Below, piece by piece: positions 17,769-26,396 of a DNA stretch of 64,000 nucleotides (within the stretch, counting starts at the first letter, position 1; each line of letters starts with the position of its first letter). The translations under genes and the position numbers were made by a program. Location: NCBI GenBank assembly GCA_020847435.1, contig JADLBX010000012.1, positions 62,001 to 126,000 on the forward strand, read 5' to 3'. The notes under the pieces were generated by a model. That model was given only the letters and a program-made list of their open reading frames with translations, made no database searches and was not told the DNA's origin. Source of the stretch: Anaerolineales bacterium (GTDB lineage: Bacteria > Chloroflexota > Anaerolineae > Anaerolineales > Villigracilaceae).

Positions 17769-19112
17769 TCACCACACGCGTTCCAAATTCGGGTTCGCCA
17801 ACGGGCGCCGCCCGACCTTTGCCATGTCCACCCATTCGCCGTGAATTTTCACGCGCACCACGTCGGCGGTGAAATCGGTGACCGTGCTGCCGCTATTGTT
17901 GAACAACCACGAACCGACCGCGTAAATATCCACCGGCACTTCCAACTTTTCGAACTTGCGGATCTTCTCCGGGGCAAACCCACCGGAGACGACGATCTTG
18001 ACGTTGCGACAATACTCACGCGCCGCTTCTTGCCAGACGGGCGGGATGCTCCAGTTTTCCCACGCGTGATCCACCGCCCGGCGGACATTGAAGACCAGGC
18101 GCGGGTTGACGCCCAAATCCAGCGCGGGGTCGCCCAACGGCTCGACCGACACATCGCGCACGCTTCCGCTCGTATCCAAACGGACGCCATACAGCGCATA
18201 CTTCGAGGCTTCCGCTTCGTTGGCTTGGTCGCACAACTCGCGATATTTTGTAAACATCGCTTCCATCACCCGCAGAGAGTCGCGCACCGAATCGTTGTTG
18301 AAATCCACCAGTGCAATGCGCGGAATTCCCGCCGGCAAAATGCGCGCGAACTGCATCATCGCCTCTGCCGTATCGCCGAGGAAGGAGGCGATCGCCGCGT
18401 GCGCCACCGTCCCGCCGCCCGCGCCGCCCCACCAATCGCCTTGCGCGTCGGTCGAGACGAACGACCCGATCGCGTGCGAATAATCCATATTGAAGCGTTT
18501 GATGGCGATGTTGTAGGCGTAGCCGTCCGCGGCTTGGACTTCGTGCAGGTCGAAGCGCGCCGGAAAAAACAACACCGGCTTGCCGCGCGCCGCCATCAAC
18601 GTTTCGTAAACGTTCGTGGCAACGCGGCTGGAACGCGTCAACACGCCGAGCGTCGGCGTTTCGAGCAGGGCAAAGTCGCGATAGCGTCCGCGCGCTTTGA
18701 TGACCGGCTCCGCGCTCAACGGGTTGCCGTCCGATTTGACCACCGTCCCATCGTGGACCGCCCACACTTCGAGTTTGTCCGAGGTGTCAACGAAGGTGTC
18801 GCCGTCCCAATACCCCGTGCAGTGACGGAGCATCGCCAGCGCCTTGTCCACGCCGACGACGATGGTATTGCCCAGCCGCCGCGTGAACCATTGCATCTCC
18901 ACTTCGATGTCGCCAACTTCGATGTTTTGCGCGGACACGTCGGCGGGCAGGTTGGGTTGTTGCCCGGCATACGAATATTTTTCGGACGCCAGCGCGGTGA
19001 GCATCCGCCCGATGTTTTCGAAATATTTATCCGAGTACCAGCCGCGGCGCATCCGCTCGATATCGAGTTTGAAGGTTTCGTTCGTGAGGCGGGAGTTGTT
19101 GAAGATGGACAT
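17769..19112 (-). CDS. pncB: Nicotinate phosphoribosyltransferase
   Basis: 447 aa, type II phosphoribosyltransferase barrel making nicotinate mononucleotide for NAD salvage. Visible: TFKLDIERMRRGWYSDKYFE at the N-terminus, LLETPTLGVLTRSSRVATNVYE, FFPARFDLHEVQAADGYAYNIAIK and VVSGGFAPEKIRKFE followed by VDIYAVGSWLF, the C-terminal PRPP-binding half. It lies downstream of the amidase gene, its natural upstream step. The leader before ATG 19112 reads CTCTTTCCTCCC on the sense strand, a pyrimidine tract without SD. Confidence 0.9.
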   Translation of the reverse strand: MSIFNNSRLTNETFKLDIERMRRGWYSDKYFENIGRMLTALASEKYSYAGQQPNLPADVSAQNIEVGDIEVEMQWFTRRLGNTIVVGVDKALAMLRHCTGYWDGDTFVDTSDKLEVWAVHDGTVVKSDGNPLSAEPVIKARGRYRDFALLETPTLGVLTRSSRVATNVYETLMAARGKPVLFFPARFDLHEVQAADGYAYNIAIKRFNMDYSHAIGSFVSTDAQGDWWGGAGGGTVAHAAIASFLGDTAEAMMQFARILPAGIPRIALVDFNNDSVRDSLRVMEAMFTKYRELCDQANEAEASKYALYGVRLDTSGSVRDVSVEPLGDPALDLGVNPRLVFNVRRAVDHAWENWSIPPVWQEAAREYCRNVKIVVSGGFAPEKIRKFEKLEVPVDIYAVGSWLFNNSGSTVTDFTADVVRVKIHGEWVDMAKVGRRPLANPNLERVW

Positions 19113-19130
19113 GGGAGGAAAGAGATGAGA

Positions 19131-19202
19131 ATTGGAGAATTGGAGGATTGGAGGATTGGAGAATTGGAGGATTGAAGATTAGAGACTAGAGATTGAAGAA
19201 AG
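19131..19202. repeat. Octamer array (ATTGGAGA theme)
   Basis: Nine exact 8-nt steps: attggaga attggagg attggagg attggaga attggagg attgaaga ttagagac tagagatt gaagaaag. It is related to the array at 30941-30968 and, by complement, to 5059-5098. Confidence 0.9.
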
Positions 19203-19211
19203 AAACATGAT

Positions 19212-19315
19212 ACGAGTTACAAGTTACGTGTTTCCTTGTCTACGTGTTTACGTGTTTACGTGTTTCCTTGTTTACCTGTTTACCTGTTTCCTTGTCTACG
19301 TGCCTACCTGTTCAC
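19212..19315. repeat. Octamer array (GTGTTTAC theme)
   Basis: Thirteen 8-nt steps, among them gtgtttcc ttgtctac gtgtttac gtgtttac gtgtttcc ttgtttac ctgtttac ctgtttcc. It runs into the stop codon of the amidase. The same theme recurs at 39860-39899. Confidence 0.9.
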
Positions 19316-20322
19316 TTGTACTCCGCCGCTTTCACCACGTGCATTCCCGCCTCGGCGAAGCGCGCGTATGCCGCGTTTGCCGCGTCGGTGTGGTCTACCA
19401 CGCCGGGGACGACGACAGGCGAGGAACAATCTTCGAGCAGGTACACTTTTTGTGCCAGCGCGGGGTCAACCTCGTTGATGTCATCGAGCAAGTCTTGCAC
19501 CGTCCACGCGACGCAATGGGATTTGGCTTGCCCGGCGATGATGAGGCGGTCAACCTGTTGCAATTGCTCGATAAATTTCGGGTTGCGCGTTCCAAGCGTC
19601 TCGCCCATGGGACCGGTCAACACTTCGGGCCCGATGGCGGAGTAATTTTCAGTGAAGGGTTTGTCTCCCTTCATTATTACTTCGTACTGCGTATTGCGTG
19701 CGATGGAATGAAAGAACAATGCTTCTTCCACCGATGAAACAAGCGCGTGACCGATCCCGCCGAGCAGGGCATGATAGGGCCAAACAGTGAGCGCGTACTT
19801 GCCTTTCTGCTCCAACTGTTCGGCATAATGGAGCATCATTTGCTGTCCGTATTCGGGGGCAATGTCGAACTCGTCGGCGAGGGCGGGGTTGAATTTCCAT
19901 TTGCCGTCGCGTAAGTCGGCGAGGTGGATGTCGCTGTAGGGGGCGGGATGGCTGCCGTCCGCGTCCACGAAGAACATGGCGTGAAAGATCTGCATGGCTT
20001 GGTGCGTGTCCATGGTGGCGGTGATGTGGGTGAGGTTTGCAAGGTTGCGGTAGATGAATTCGCACAGGCGCAGGTTATCGTCCACGGCGCCGCGTCCGCT
20101 GCGACCGCCAACGTAGAGTTCAAACTCGGGAATGCAGAAGGTGTTCTGCACGTCAATCAGCAGAAGGTGGGTGCGCGCCGGGGAAACTGAGGCAGGCTGA
20201 ACCGTGCGCAGACGCGCCCAGTCCCGCGCTTGGTGTGCGCGCGCTTCGTAGGGAATCCGCCAGACCGCGCCGACTTTATCCGCATCGAAAAATTCGGGGA
20301 GGGGTAATGCGGGCTCGTTCAT
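19312..20322 (-). CDS. Nicotinamidase-like cysteine hydrolase (isochorismatase fold)
   Basis: 336 aa. The core shows the catalytic Asp in LLLIDVQNTFC, ATMDTHQAMQIFH, the mid-domain ALTVWPYHALLGGIGHAL and the nucleophile region LIIAGQAKSHCVAWTV. This matches the isochorismatase/nicotinamidase fold; the protein is larger than the usual ~200 aa because of an N-terminal 50 aa extension and an insertion. The position just upstream of pncB argues for nicotinamide deamidation in NAD salvage, which is inference. Codons near 19672-19706 follow a 7-nt period (acttcgt actgcgt attgcgt), probably a repeat in the coding sequence. Confidence 0.78.
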   Translation of the reverse strand: MNEPALPLPEFFDADKVGAVWRIPYEARAHQARDWARLRTVQPASVSPARTHLLLIDVQNTFCIPEFELYVGGRSGRGAVDDNLRLCEFIYRNLANLTHITATMDTHQAMQIFHAMFFVDADGSHPAPYSDIHLADLRDGKWKFNPALADEFDIAPEYGQQMMLHYAEQLEQKGKYALTVWPYHALLGGIGHALVSSVEEALFFHSIARNTQYEVIMKGDKPFTENYSAIGPEVLTGPMGETLGTRNPKFIEQLQQVDRLIIAGQAKSHCVAWTVQDLLDDINEVDPALAQKVYLLEDCSSPVVVPGVVDHTDAANAAYARFAEAGMHVVKAAEYK

Positions 20323-20405
20323 TTCACATCCATTACGTTATACGGTGGGAGTAACCAGATGGTGTACATTTCGTCTTGAGCAAGTATAACGCGTTCTAAC
20401 AGGGT

Positions 20406-20434
20406 TTGACTTTTTTTTCTGAACCTTGTACACT
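20406..20434 (+). promoter_or_regulatory. Sigma-70-type promoter for the FHA gene
   Basis: TTGACT at 20406-20411 and TACACT at 20429-20434 with 17 nt spacing; the SD AAGAGGAG and ATG 20468 follow. It lies in the divergent gap with the amidase gene. Confidence 0.75.
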
Positions 20435-20467
20435 AAGCGCAGGAATTATTCAAGAGGAGAATGGCTC

Positions 20468-21046
20468 ATGGCTCAATATCAACTCATCATGCGGACGGGT
20501 CCCACCCCCGGCGCGGTCTTCGCTCTCGAAGGCGATCAAATGACCATTGGGCGCGATTCGTCCAACGAGATCACGATCAACGACGCGGAAGTGTCGCGCC
20601 GCCATGCGCGCTTGACCTTCCAGGGCGGCAAGTTTGTGCTGGAAGACCTCGGTTCGACCAACGGGACATTTGTGAACGGCCAGCGTTTGGCGGGGCCGCG
20701 CGTGCTGAAGGCGGGCGAAGTGGTTTCGTTCGGCGAACAGATCGTGCTGGTGTTCGAAGCCTCCACGTTCGACCCAGCCGCGACCGTCGCGTCGCCGCGC
20801 GCGACAGCCATACCGTCCGCGTCGCGACCCGTTGCGCCGCCTCCCCCAGCCACTTCCCAATACGCGGGGAGCGTCCCTGCCAGCCCCATGGTGGAAGCCG
20901 CGCCGGCGAAGAAATCGCCCGTCTTGCCCATTGCCATCGGAGTCGGCGTGTTGTTGTTCGTTTGTATTTGCGGCGGCATCCTCTGGTACATAGACAGCAA
21001 CTACCTGTGGTGCACGTTCTTCCCGTTCCTCGGCGGGTGCCCATAA
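20468..21046 (+). CDS. FHA-domain membrane protein
   Basis: 192 aa. An N-terminal FHA domain (about 1-95) recognises phosphothreonine: MTIGRDSSNEITINDAEVSRRHARL, then DLGSTNGTFVNGQRL. A Pro/Ala-rich linker (about 105-150) leads to one membrane helix (VLPIAIGVGVLLFVCICGGILWY) and a short Cys-containing tail, so the FHA domain should be cytosolic. No kinase gene lies next to it in the window. ATG 20468 was chosen for AAGAGGAG at the right distance; the track start at 20426 is upstream of it. A hairpin terminator follows. Confidence 0.9.
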   Translation: MAQYQLIMRTGPTPGAVFALEGDQMTIGRDSSNEITINDAEVSRRHARLTFQGGKFVLEDLGSTNGTFVNGQRLAGPRVLKAGEVVSFGEQIVLVFEASTFDPAATVASPRATAIPSASRPVAPPPPATSQYAGSVPASPMVEAAPAKKSPVLPIAIGVGVLLFVCICGGILWYIDSNYLWCTFFPFLGGCP

Positions 21047-21062
21047 ACGCCATCGGCTTTTT

Positions 21063-21103
21063 AAGACTTCGGAAATCTCAAAGACTTCCGAAGTCTTTTT
21101 TTA
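21063..21103 (+). terminator. Intrinsic terminator after the FHA gene
   Basis: AAGACTTCGGA ... TCCGAAGTCTT followed by TTTTTTATT. The same GACTTCGGAGGTC-like stem is used at 34286-34320. Confidence 0.85.
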
Positions 21104-21106
21104 TTA

Positions 21107-21135
21107 TTGCCAAAGACCTGTCTCTTGACTAGAAT
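21107..21135 (+). promoter_or_regulatory. Promoter for the AI-2E-family gene
   Basis: TTGCCA at 21107-21112 and TAGAAT at 21130-21135, 17 nt apart, about 30 nt before ATG 21165. Confidence 0.6.
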
Positions 21136-21164
21136 AGGGTCAACCTATTCGGAGAATATTTTCA

Positions 21165-22400
21165 ATGGATCAAGAAACCGCTTCGTCGCCCCGCTGGAGT
21201 TCGACCACCAAACTGCTCTTTGGCTTGGTGATCGTCGGCATCACGGCGTTTTTGTTGAGTCGCTTTTCCAACCTCATCCCGCCGCTGTTGATGATCTTCA
21301 TCCTCGCCTACCTGCTCCACCCGCTGACCGCCATCGTGTCGCGCGGATTAAAAATTTCGTGGAAAGCCTCGGTCAACCTGATCTTCGTCCTGATCTTGCT
21401 GATCCTCATCGGCTTGCTCACGCTGGGCGGCGTCGGTCTCGTCGGGCAGATCCAAAGCCTCGTCTCTTCGGTCCAGCAAATCGTCACAGACTTGCCAACC
21501 TACATCCAAACGTATTCGGGACGGGTGTTCGAACTCGGTCCGTTCAAACTGGATATGAACACGGTTGACCTGAACGAGATCAGCCAGCAATTGATTTCCT
21601 ACGTGCAACCGCTTCTCGGTCAGACGGGCAACCTGCTCAGCGCGGTGGCGGGCGGGGCGGCGCAGACGATCGGCTGGCTGTTCTTCATCCTGCTCGTTTC
21701 CTATTTCGTCATGGCAGAATCCAGCGGCTTGCAAGGCGATCTCATCAAAGTGAACCTGCCCGGCTACTCGGAGGACTTCCGCCGGCTGGGCAACGAACTC
21801 AGCCGCATCTGGAACGCGTTCCTGCGCGGGCAGATACTGATCTTCACGCTCGCCTTCGTGGTCTACACGATCCTCTTCTCATTGCTCGGCGTAAAATACG
21901 CCATCGGGCTGGCGTTCATGGCGGGGCTTGCAAAATTCCTGCCTTACATCGGTCCGTTCATCACCTCCGCAACCATCGCGCTGGTCACATACTTCCAGCC
22001 GTTCAAACTCTTCGACCTGCCGCCCCTGTTTTACACCGTCGGCGTGTTGGTCATCACCTCCGCCATTGACAGCGTCATAGACAACCTCATCACGCCGCGC
22101 ATCATGGCGCGCACGTTGAAGGTGCATCCCGCCGCGGTGTTGGTGACCGCACTGATCTTCGCCAACCTGCTCGGCATCATCGGCGTGGTCGTCGCCGCGC
22201 CGTTGCTTGCCACGGTCACATTGCTCGGGCGTTACATCACGCGCAAGATGTTCGACCTCGAACCATGGCCCCCCGATAAGGGCGACCACTACAACGATGC
22301 CGCCACCGACTGGCTGGCGCGCATCAAAAATTTCTTCACAACCCGATTTACAAAACATATAGAGTCGCCCAAGGAGAAGAACGATGAACAACAATCATAG
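21165..22400 (+). CDS. AI-2E family transporter (PerM-like permease)
   Basis: 411 aa with about eight membrane helices in the AI-2E/PerM pattern: two N-terminal helix pairs (LLMIFILAYLLHPLTAIV), a large loop with QIVTDLPTYIQTYSG, and the C-terminal conserved block LPYIGPFITSATIALVTYFQP then VIDNLITPRIMARTLKVHPAAVL. Substrates of the family vary (autoinducer export, Na+/H+ antiport); none can be assigned. The 60 aa gene downstream overlaps its 3' end by 17 nt. Confidence 0.88.
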   Translation: MDQETASSPRWSSTTKLLFGLVIVGITAFLLSRFSNLIPPLLMIFILAYLLHPLTAIVSRGLKISWKASVNLIFVLILLILIGLLTLGGVGLVGQIQSLVSSVQQIVTDLPTYIQTYSGRVFELGPFKLDMNTVDLNEISQQLISYVQPLLGQTGNLLSAVAGGAAQTIGWLFFILLVSYFVMAESSGLQGDLIKVNLPGYSEDFRRLGNELSRIWNAFLRGQILIFTLAFVVYTILFSLLGVKYAIGLAFMAGLAKFLPYIGPFITSATIALVTYFQPFKLFDLPPLFYTVGVLVITSAIDSVIDNLITPRIMARTLKVHPAAVLVTALIFANLLGIIGVVVAAPLLATVTLLGRYITRKMFDLEPWPPDKGDHYNDAATDWLARIKNFFTTRFTKHIESPKEKNDEQQS

Positions 22401-22566
22401 CGAACCCGTCACCGAAACGCTCGCCGAGACCGATAACTTCATGGCCTGGCGCGCCGAAGAACCCGACGGCGAGACCACCTATCACATCGAGCTCAACAAC
22501 GTCACCGTGCATTTCTTCGAAGAAGAGTGGCGCGAGTTCATGACGCTGGTGCGCGGCTTGAAATAA
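22384..22566 (+). CDS. Small conserved-looking acidic protein
   Basis: 60 aa, acidic, no membrane segment. The central ETTYHIELNNVTVHFFEEEWREFMTLV looks like a compact alpha/beta fold. It overlaps the AI-2E gene by 17 nt, with AAGGAGAAG 8 nt upstream of its ATG, a strong ribosome-binding site, so it is probably a real coupled gene. Function unknown. Confidence 0.75.
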   Translation: MNNNHSEPVTETLAETDNFMAWRAEEPDGETTYHIELNNVTVHFFEEEWREFMTLVRGLK

Positions 22567-22583
22567 GATTTTCAATTATGCAG

Positions 22584-22643
22584 GTAGGGGCACAGCGAAA
22601 TGATCTGCCGTTAAAGTCCGACTACGACTCGCTGTGTCCCTAC
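22584..22643. repeat. REP type 2 relative upstream of the P1 peptidase
   Basis: GTAGGGGCACAGCGA pairs with TCGCTGTGTCCCTAC (one mismatch). The arms match the RAYT2-associated family but the centre differs. Confidence 0.8.
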
Positions 22644-22654
22644 AATCAAATGTC

Positions 22655-23650
22655 ATGACCCTCAACAACGCCATCACCGACGTGCGCGGCATCGAAGTGG
22701 GACACGCGCAAAACGACGACGCCCTCACCGGTTGCACGGTCATCCTCTGCCGCAAAGGCGCGGTCGCGGGCGTGGATGTGCGCGGCGGCGGACCCGGCAC
22801 GCGCGAAACCGACCTCCTGAACCCCGTCAACCTCGTCCAAAAAGTTCACGCCATCGTTTTAGCGGGCGGCTCCGCGTTCGGGCTCGACGCGGCGAGCGGC
22901 GTGATGAAATTTCTGGAAGAACAAAAAATCGGATTCAACACCGGCGCGGCGAAAGTGCCGATCGTCCCTTCGGCGATTCTCTACGATTTGAACCTCGGTC
23001 GCGCCGACGTGCGGCCTGACTCGGCAATGGGATACCTCGCGGCGTCCCAAGCCTCCTCCGCCCCGCCGAAAGAGGGCAACGTCGGCGCCGGGACCGGCGC
23101 GTCGGTCGGCAAAATGTTTGGAAACACCCTGGCGCTGAAAACCGGGCTCGGCACAACCAGCATAAACATCGGCGGAGGCGTGATCGTCGGCGCGCTGGTC
23201 GCGGTCAACGCGTTCGGCGACGTGGTTGACCCGAACAGCGGCGCGATCATCGCCGGTCTGCGCTCAGGCAAGATCGGTCCATTGCGCGTGGGCGGCAAGG
23301 AAAAATTTGCCGACACACTCTCCATGCTAAAAAAACCGCTGGGACGCGGACTCCTCGGTTTTGCCTCACGCGGAAATACGGTCATCGGCGTCGTGGCAAC
23401 CAACGCGAGTTTGACAAAAGCGCAGGCGACCAAAGTCGCGCAGATGGCGCACGATGGACTCGCGCGCACGATCCGCCCTGCCCACACCCTGCTCGACGGC
23501 GACACGCTTTTCGCCCTCTCCACCGGCACAAAAAAAGCCGACGTTTCCGCCATCGGCGCGTTCGCCGCCGAAGCGTTGGCAGAAGCGATCGTACGCGGGG
23601 CGCGCGCGGCAAAATCTGCGGGGGGATTGCCGGGGTTGAATATTGCGTAA
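22655..23650 (+). CDS. P1-family (DmpA-like) aminopeptidase
   Basis: 331 aa, self-processing Ntn-type serine hydrolase. Visible are NAITDVRGIEVGHAQ, the oxyanion/structural stretch GVDVRGGGPGTRETDLL, LAGGSAFGLDAASGVM and GTTSINIGGGVIVGALVAVNAFGDV, where autocleavage before the nucleophile occurs in the family. ATG 22655 was preferred over the GTG at 22634, which lies in the REP. Substrate unknown; family members cleave N-terminal residues from peptides or beta-peptides. Confidence 0.88.
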   Translation: MTLNNAITDVRGIEVGHAQNDDALTGCTVILCRKGAVAGVDVRGGGPGTRETDLLNPVNLVQKVHAIVLAGGSAFGLDAASGVMKFLEEQKIGFNTGAAKVPIVPSAILYDLNLGRADVRPDSAMGYLAASQASSAPPKEGNVGAGTGASVGKMFGNTLALKTGLGTTSINIGGGVIVGALVAVNAFGDVVDPNSGAIIAGLRSGKIGPLRVGGKEKFADTLSMLKKPLGRGLLGFASRGNTVIGVVATNASLTKAQATKVAQMAHDGLARTIRPAHTLLDGDTLFALSTGTKKADVSAIGAFAAEALAEAIVRGARAAKSAGGLPGLNIA

Positions 23651-23780
23651 TTCACCCCAGGCATCGTAACGCGACATGAATGTCGCTGTTGAGCAAGAAA
23701 CCTCTGTAAATAACAAGAGAGCAAAAAAAGAAAACGGCTTGCTGATCGCAAGCCGTTTCTTACGCAATACGCAATACGCA
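23651..23780. terminator. Terminator hairpin and small repeats
   Basis: AAACGGCTTGC-TGATC-GCAAGCCGTTT at 23732-23758 is flanked on the minus strand by TTCTTTTTTTGC, so it terminates the holin-like gene. A GTAACGCGACATGAATGTCGC palindrome lies at about 23667 and a heptamer trio (tacgcaa tacgcaa tacgcac) at 23760-23780. Confidence 0.8.
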
Positions 23781-24164
23781 CTATTTCCTCTTCCCCTTCA
23801 ACTCATCTTTCAGAATCAACGTCAACACCACGCTGACAATGCTGACAACCAGCCCGCCGAGGAAGGCATTCCACCAGACGGGGTCGCTAATCGTCAGGAC
23901 AAGGCCGAACGATTGACCGATGACGCTCGTCAGCCAGAACATGATGGTATTGATGACCAGCGTGAACAAACCGAGCGTGAGGATGATCAGCGGGCAGGTC
24001 AGGATGCTGATGAGCGGTCTGACCAGCGCGTTCACTAGCCCGAAGATCAGCGCGAGCCAGATGATCGAACTGGATTTGCTTGCCAAGTCAATGCCCGGCA
24101 GAATTAAGACCGCCAGATAGAGAGCGACCGCATTGATCGCCCAACGCAGGATAAATTTTGTCAT
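23781..24164 (-). CDS. Phage_holin_4_2-type small membrane protein
   Basis: 127 aa with four hydrophobic helices: FILRWAINAVALYLAVLILPGI, IIWLALIFGLVNALVRPLISILTCP, LGLFTLVINTIMFWL and WWNAFLGGLVVSIVSVVLTLIL. The pattern matches the Phage_holin_4_2 (YvlD) family, common chromosomal proteins unrelated to active phage. The leader gives AAGAGGAGAACCCC before ATG, a clear SD. Function is unproven; a cell-envelope stress role is known for some members. Confidence 0.85.
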   Translation of the reverse strand: MTKFILRWAINAVALYLAVLILPGIDLASKSSSIIWLALIFGLVNALVRPLISILTCPLIILTLGLFTLVINTIMFWLTSVIGQSFGLVLTISDPVWWNAFLGGLVVSIVSVVLTLILKDELKGKRK

Positions 24165-24222
24165 GGGGTTCTCCTCTTGTTTTTTTCACCTCTTCATACG
24201 TGAGAAGAGGGTCAAGGTTGCG

Positions 24223-25182
24223 TCAGGCGCGCATCCAGATCAGCGTGCGGCGCGGACTGAAGCCCGCCGCGGCGACAGCCTCGGTCATTTCACCGCCGGG
24301 GAAGTCCAACATCAACGTGGAGTTGCGCGCGGCGCGGCGCGCGTGCAGGAGGAGTTGGGTGAGGGCTGGGGCTGAATCGCCGACCGCGGCAAAGAGCGAG
24401 CTGGAGCGTCCGCCATTTGGAAGCCACGTAAGCGCGCCGAGCAGGTCGTCGCCGCGCACCGCCGCCCACTGCTCGAGGTCGAAGTCCATGAAGAGGTTGG
24501 CGAGCCAAGCCCAAAATCCGGGGCGAAGCGTGTTGAAATTCCACGAGTGATACCAGGCGATCGAGTCGGGATAGCGACGACGAAGCCACTCCGCTTGTTG
24601 GTTCCAAAAGCGCGGGGAACGAGGAATAATCTGAATGGCAGAGTCGGCTTGAGCGCGTGGGGAATCCGAGTTTGAAATCCAGGATGTGCGCCGCGCGACT
24701 TCTGTAAACCCGAGGTCGCCGTAAAGTCTTACCGCACCGGGGTTATCCTCGCGGACGTGAAGCCAGACGGCGTCGGTTTTTTTGTCGCGGGCAGATTGGA
24801 GCGTGCGTTCGGTAAGGGCGCGCGCAATGCCCCGGCGGCGATAGTCGGGATGGGTCGCCACGTTGGCGATCAGGTGGATGCGCTTGCCCTTGTCGCGGAA
24901 TTGGATCAGGCTGGCGTTGCCGACGATGCGACCGTCCTCCTCCCAAACGAAGCCCATCAGCGGCAGGGATGTGGTCTCGGCGATGTGATTCGCCCAACGC
25001 AGGAATCCCTCGTCGCGCCCGGCGCGGCGCATATCGTTCACGTAACGCTGACCGTCGTTGTCCATCGTGTTCGAAAAACACAATTCGATCAGGTCCGCCA
25101 CAGTGGAAAGATCGCGCAAGACGTTGAGCGCGCGGATGTGCGGATGCTCTTTCGCTTTGACCGGCAGGGCGATGGTGGTCAT
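24223..25182 (-). CDS. GNAT acetyltransferase with two GNAT-like halves
   Basis: 319 aa. The N-terminal half (about 20-160) is a clear GNAT domain with the acetyl-CoA loop VATHPDYRRRGIARALTERTL and the beta-bulge LYGDLGFTEV. The second half (about 185-319, EWLRRRYPDSIAWYHSWNF ... FSPRRTLIWMRA) keeps only the fold outline and may be a degenerate second GNAT. Acceptor unknown. The start sits 7 nt after a TATAAT (25190-25195), so the mRNA may be leaderless. Confidence 0.8.
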   Translation of the reverse strand: MTTIALPVKAKEHPHIRALNVLRDLSTVADLIELCFSNTMDNDGQRYVNDMRRAGRDEGFLRWANHIAETTSLPLMGFVWEEDGRIVGNASLIQFRDKGKRIHLIANVATHPDYRRRGIARALTERTLQSARDKKTDAVWLHVREDNPGAVRLYGDLGFTEVARRTSWISNSDSPRAQADSAIQIIPRSPRFWNQQAEWLRRRYPDSIAWYHSWNFNTLRPGFWAWLANLFMDFDLEQWAAVRGDDLLGALTWLPNGGRSSSLFAAVGDSAPALTQLLLHARRAARNSTLMLDFPGGEMTEAVAAAGFSPRRTLIWMRA

Positions 25183-25189
25183 CGAGTCG

Positions 25190-25195
25190 AATTAT
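25190..25195 (-). promoter_or_regulatory. -10 element very close to the GNAT start
   Basis: TATAAT on the minus strand, 7 nt before ATG 25182, which puts the expected transcription start at or near the start codon. Confidence 0.5.
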
Positions 25196-25235
25196 AGTCC
25201 TGTTGTTGCGGTTTCGAGAAAAACGCCAAACAAAA

Positions 25236-26375
25236 TCACATCGAATTTAGGCAAACGGCAATCCGTTTGACGCCCTCTTCGATTTGCTCCGCTTCGTAAT
25301 AAACGAAACACAAGCGCATGAAATTTTTCATTTCGCTTTTGGAGGAAAACAACGCGCCGGGGCGAAAATCCACTTTGAAGTTGGACGCGCGCTTGCGGAG
25401 CTCGCTCACGTCCACCGCTTCGGGGAATTCCAGCCAGAAGAAATAGCCGCCGTGCGGGAGGATATATTTCGCTTGCGGCAGATGGCGATGCAACGCTTCA
25501 TCCATGACGGCGATCTGGTTCGCGTACCTCAGCCTGAGTTTGCCGATGTTGGCTTCCAACCCGCCCGACGCGACCGCGCCGCGCAGCGCCGCCGACGTGA
25601 ACGGATTCAACCCGCCGCCGCTGTCCATGAGTCCGCTATTGGCGAAACGATTGAGGATGTTGGCGTGCGCTTGCATCCATCCAAGGCGCAGACCGGGAGC
25701 GAGGATCTTCGAGAACGAGCCCAACGCAATGACGCGTTGCGAGTCAATGTACGCGCCGAATGATTTTGGCGGTTTCTCGCCTGAAGAGTGCAACAGTTGA
25801 TACGCCTCGTCCGCGACGATGATGAAGTTGTGCTTGATCGCAAGTTGCAGAATCTGTTCGCGGCGTTCCTGAGAGAGTGTATGTCCGCTTGGGTTTTGAA
25901 AAGTCGGAATGAGGTAGAGAAACTTCGGGGAAGCCGAGGCAAGCGTCCCTGCGAGCGAAGCGGGGACGAGTCCGTGTTCGTCGGTCTCGATGGGAATCAC
26001 ATTCAAATGATGGTCGGCAAATATCCGCAGCGCGAGAAAATAGGACGGCTCTTCGACGAGAATCGTGTCGCCCGCTTTGGTGAAGAGACTGCACAACAAG
26101 TCCAGCGCGTTTGAGATACCCGCCGTGATGAATAAATTTTCTGCGTGGACGGAAAACTCGTAACCCTTGCTCAAAGAATCAGCCAGCGCCGCGCGCAAGT
26201 AGCCGTCGCCTTGTTCCGTTCCGTATTGCAAAAAGGAATTTTCGTTTTGCGACAAGATTTTTTGCGCGGATGTGTGAATCAAGTCGAGTGGTAATAACGA
26301 AAGCGGCGGGTTGCCCAAGCCGAGGTCAATCACATCGGGCGGGATTTGCGTTTGGACGACGGGGAGCGGGTTCAT
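25236..26375 (-). CDS. PLP-dependent aminotransferase (fold type I, 2-aminoadipate/MocR-like)
   Basis: 379 aa from MNPLPVVQTQIPPDVIDLGLGNPP. Motifs: FITAGISNALDLL, PTFQNPSGHTLSQERRE (ring-binding NPSG), IIVADEAYQLL (Asp and Tyr contacting PLP) and ALGSFSKILAPGLRLGW with the Schiff-base lysine. This fits the class I/II group around LysN/MocR C-terminal domains. There is no GntR domain, so it is an enzyme and not a regulator. Substrate unknown. The ORF-track start at 26429 overlaps RAYT2; ATG 26375 leaves 21 nt between the divergent genes. Confidence 0.85.
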   Translation of the reverse strand: MNPLPVVQTQIPPDVIDLGLGNPPLSLLPLDLIHTSAQKILSQNENSFLQYGTEQGDGYLRAALADSLSKGYEFSVHAENLFITAGISNALDLLCSLFTKAGDTILVEEPSYFLALRIFADHHLNVIPIETDEHGLVPASLAGTLASASPKFLYLIPTFQNPSGHTLSQERREQILQLAIKHNFIIVADEAYQLLHSSGEKPPKSFGAYIDSQRVIALGSFSKILAPGLRLGWMQAHANILNRFANSGLMDSGGGLNPFTSAALRGAVASGGLEANIGKLRLRYANQIAVMDEALHRHLPQAKYILPHGGYFFWLEFPEAVDVSELRKRASNFKVDFRPGALFSSKSEMKNFMRLCFVYYEAEQIEEGVKRIAVCLNSM

Positions 26376-26382
26376 GGGCGGA

Positions 26383-26388
26383 AGTATA
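26383..26388 (+). promoter_or_regulatory. -10 element just before RAYT2
   Basis: TATAAT lies 8 nt before the GTG start of RAYT2 in a 21-nt divergent gap; a leaderless transcript is possible. No convincing -35 is seen. Confidence 0.45.
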
Positions 26389-26396
26389 ATCGGAAT

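Noticed and set aside
17841-19175. 444 aa plus-strand ORF opposite pncB
   Set aside because: Antisense shadow of nicotinate phosphoribosyltransferase; no recognisable motifs.
23781-24164. Holin-like protein as a sign of a prophage
   Set aside because: No other phage gene is nearby; this family is common on chromosomes outside phages.
24243-24270. GCGGACTGAAGCCCGC in the GNAT gene as another REP type 1 copy
   Set aside because: The match is imperfect in one arm, and the residues it encodes fit a normal GNAT C-terminus; chance similarity is more likely.
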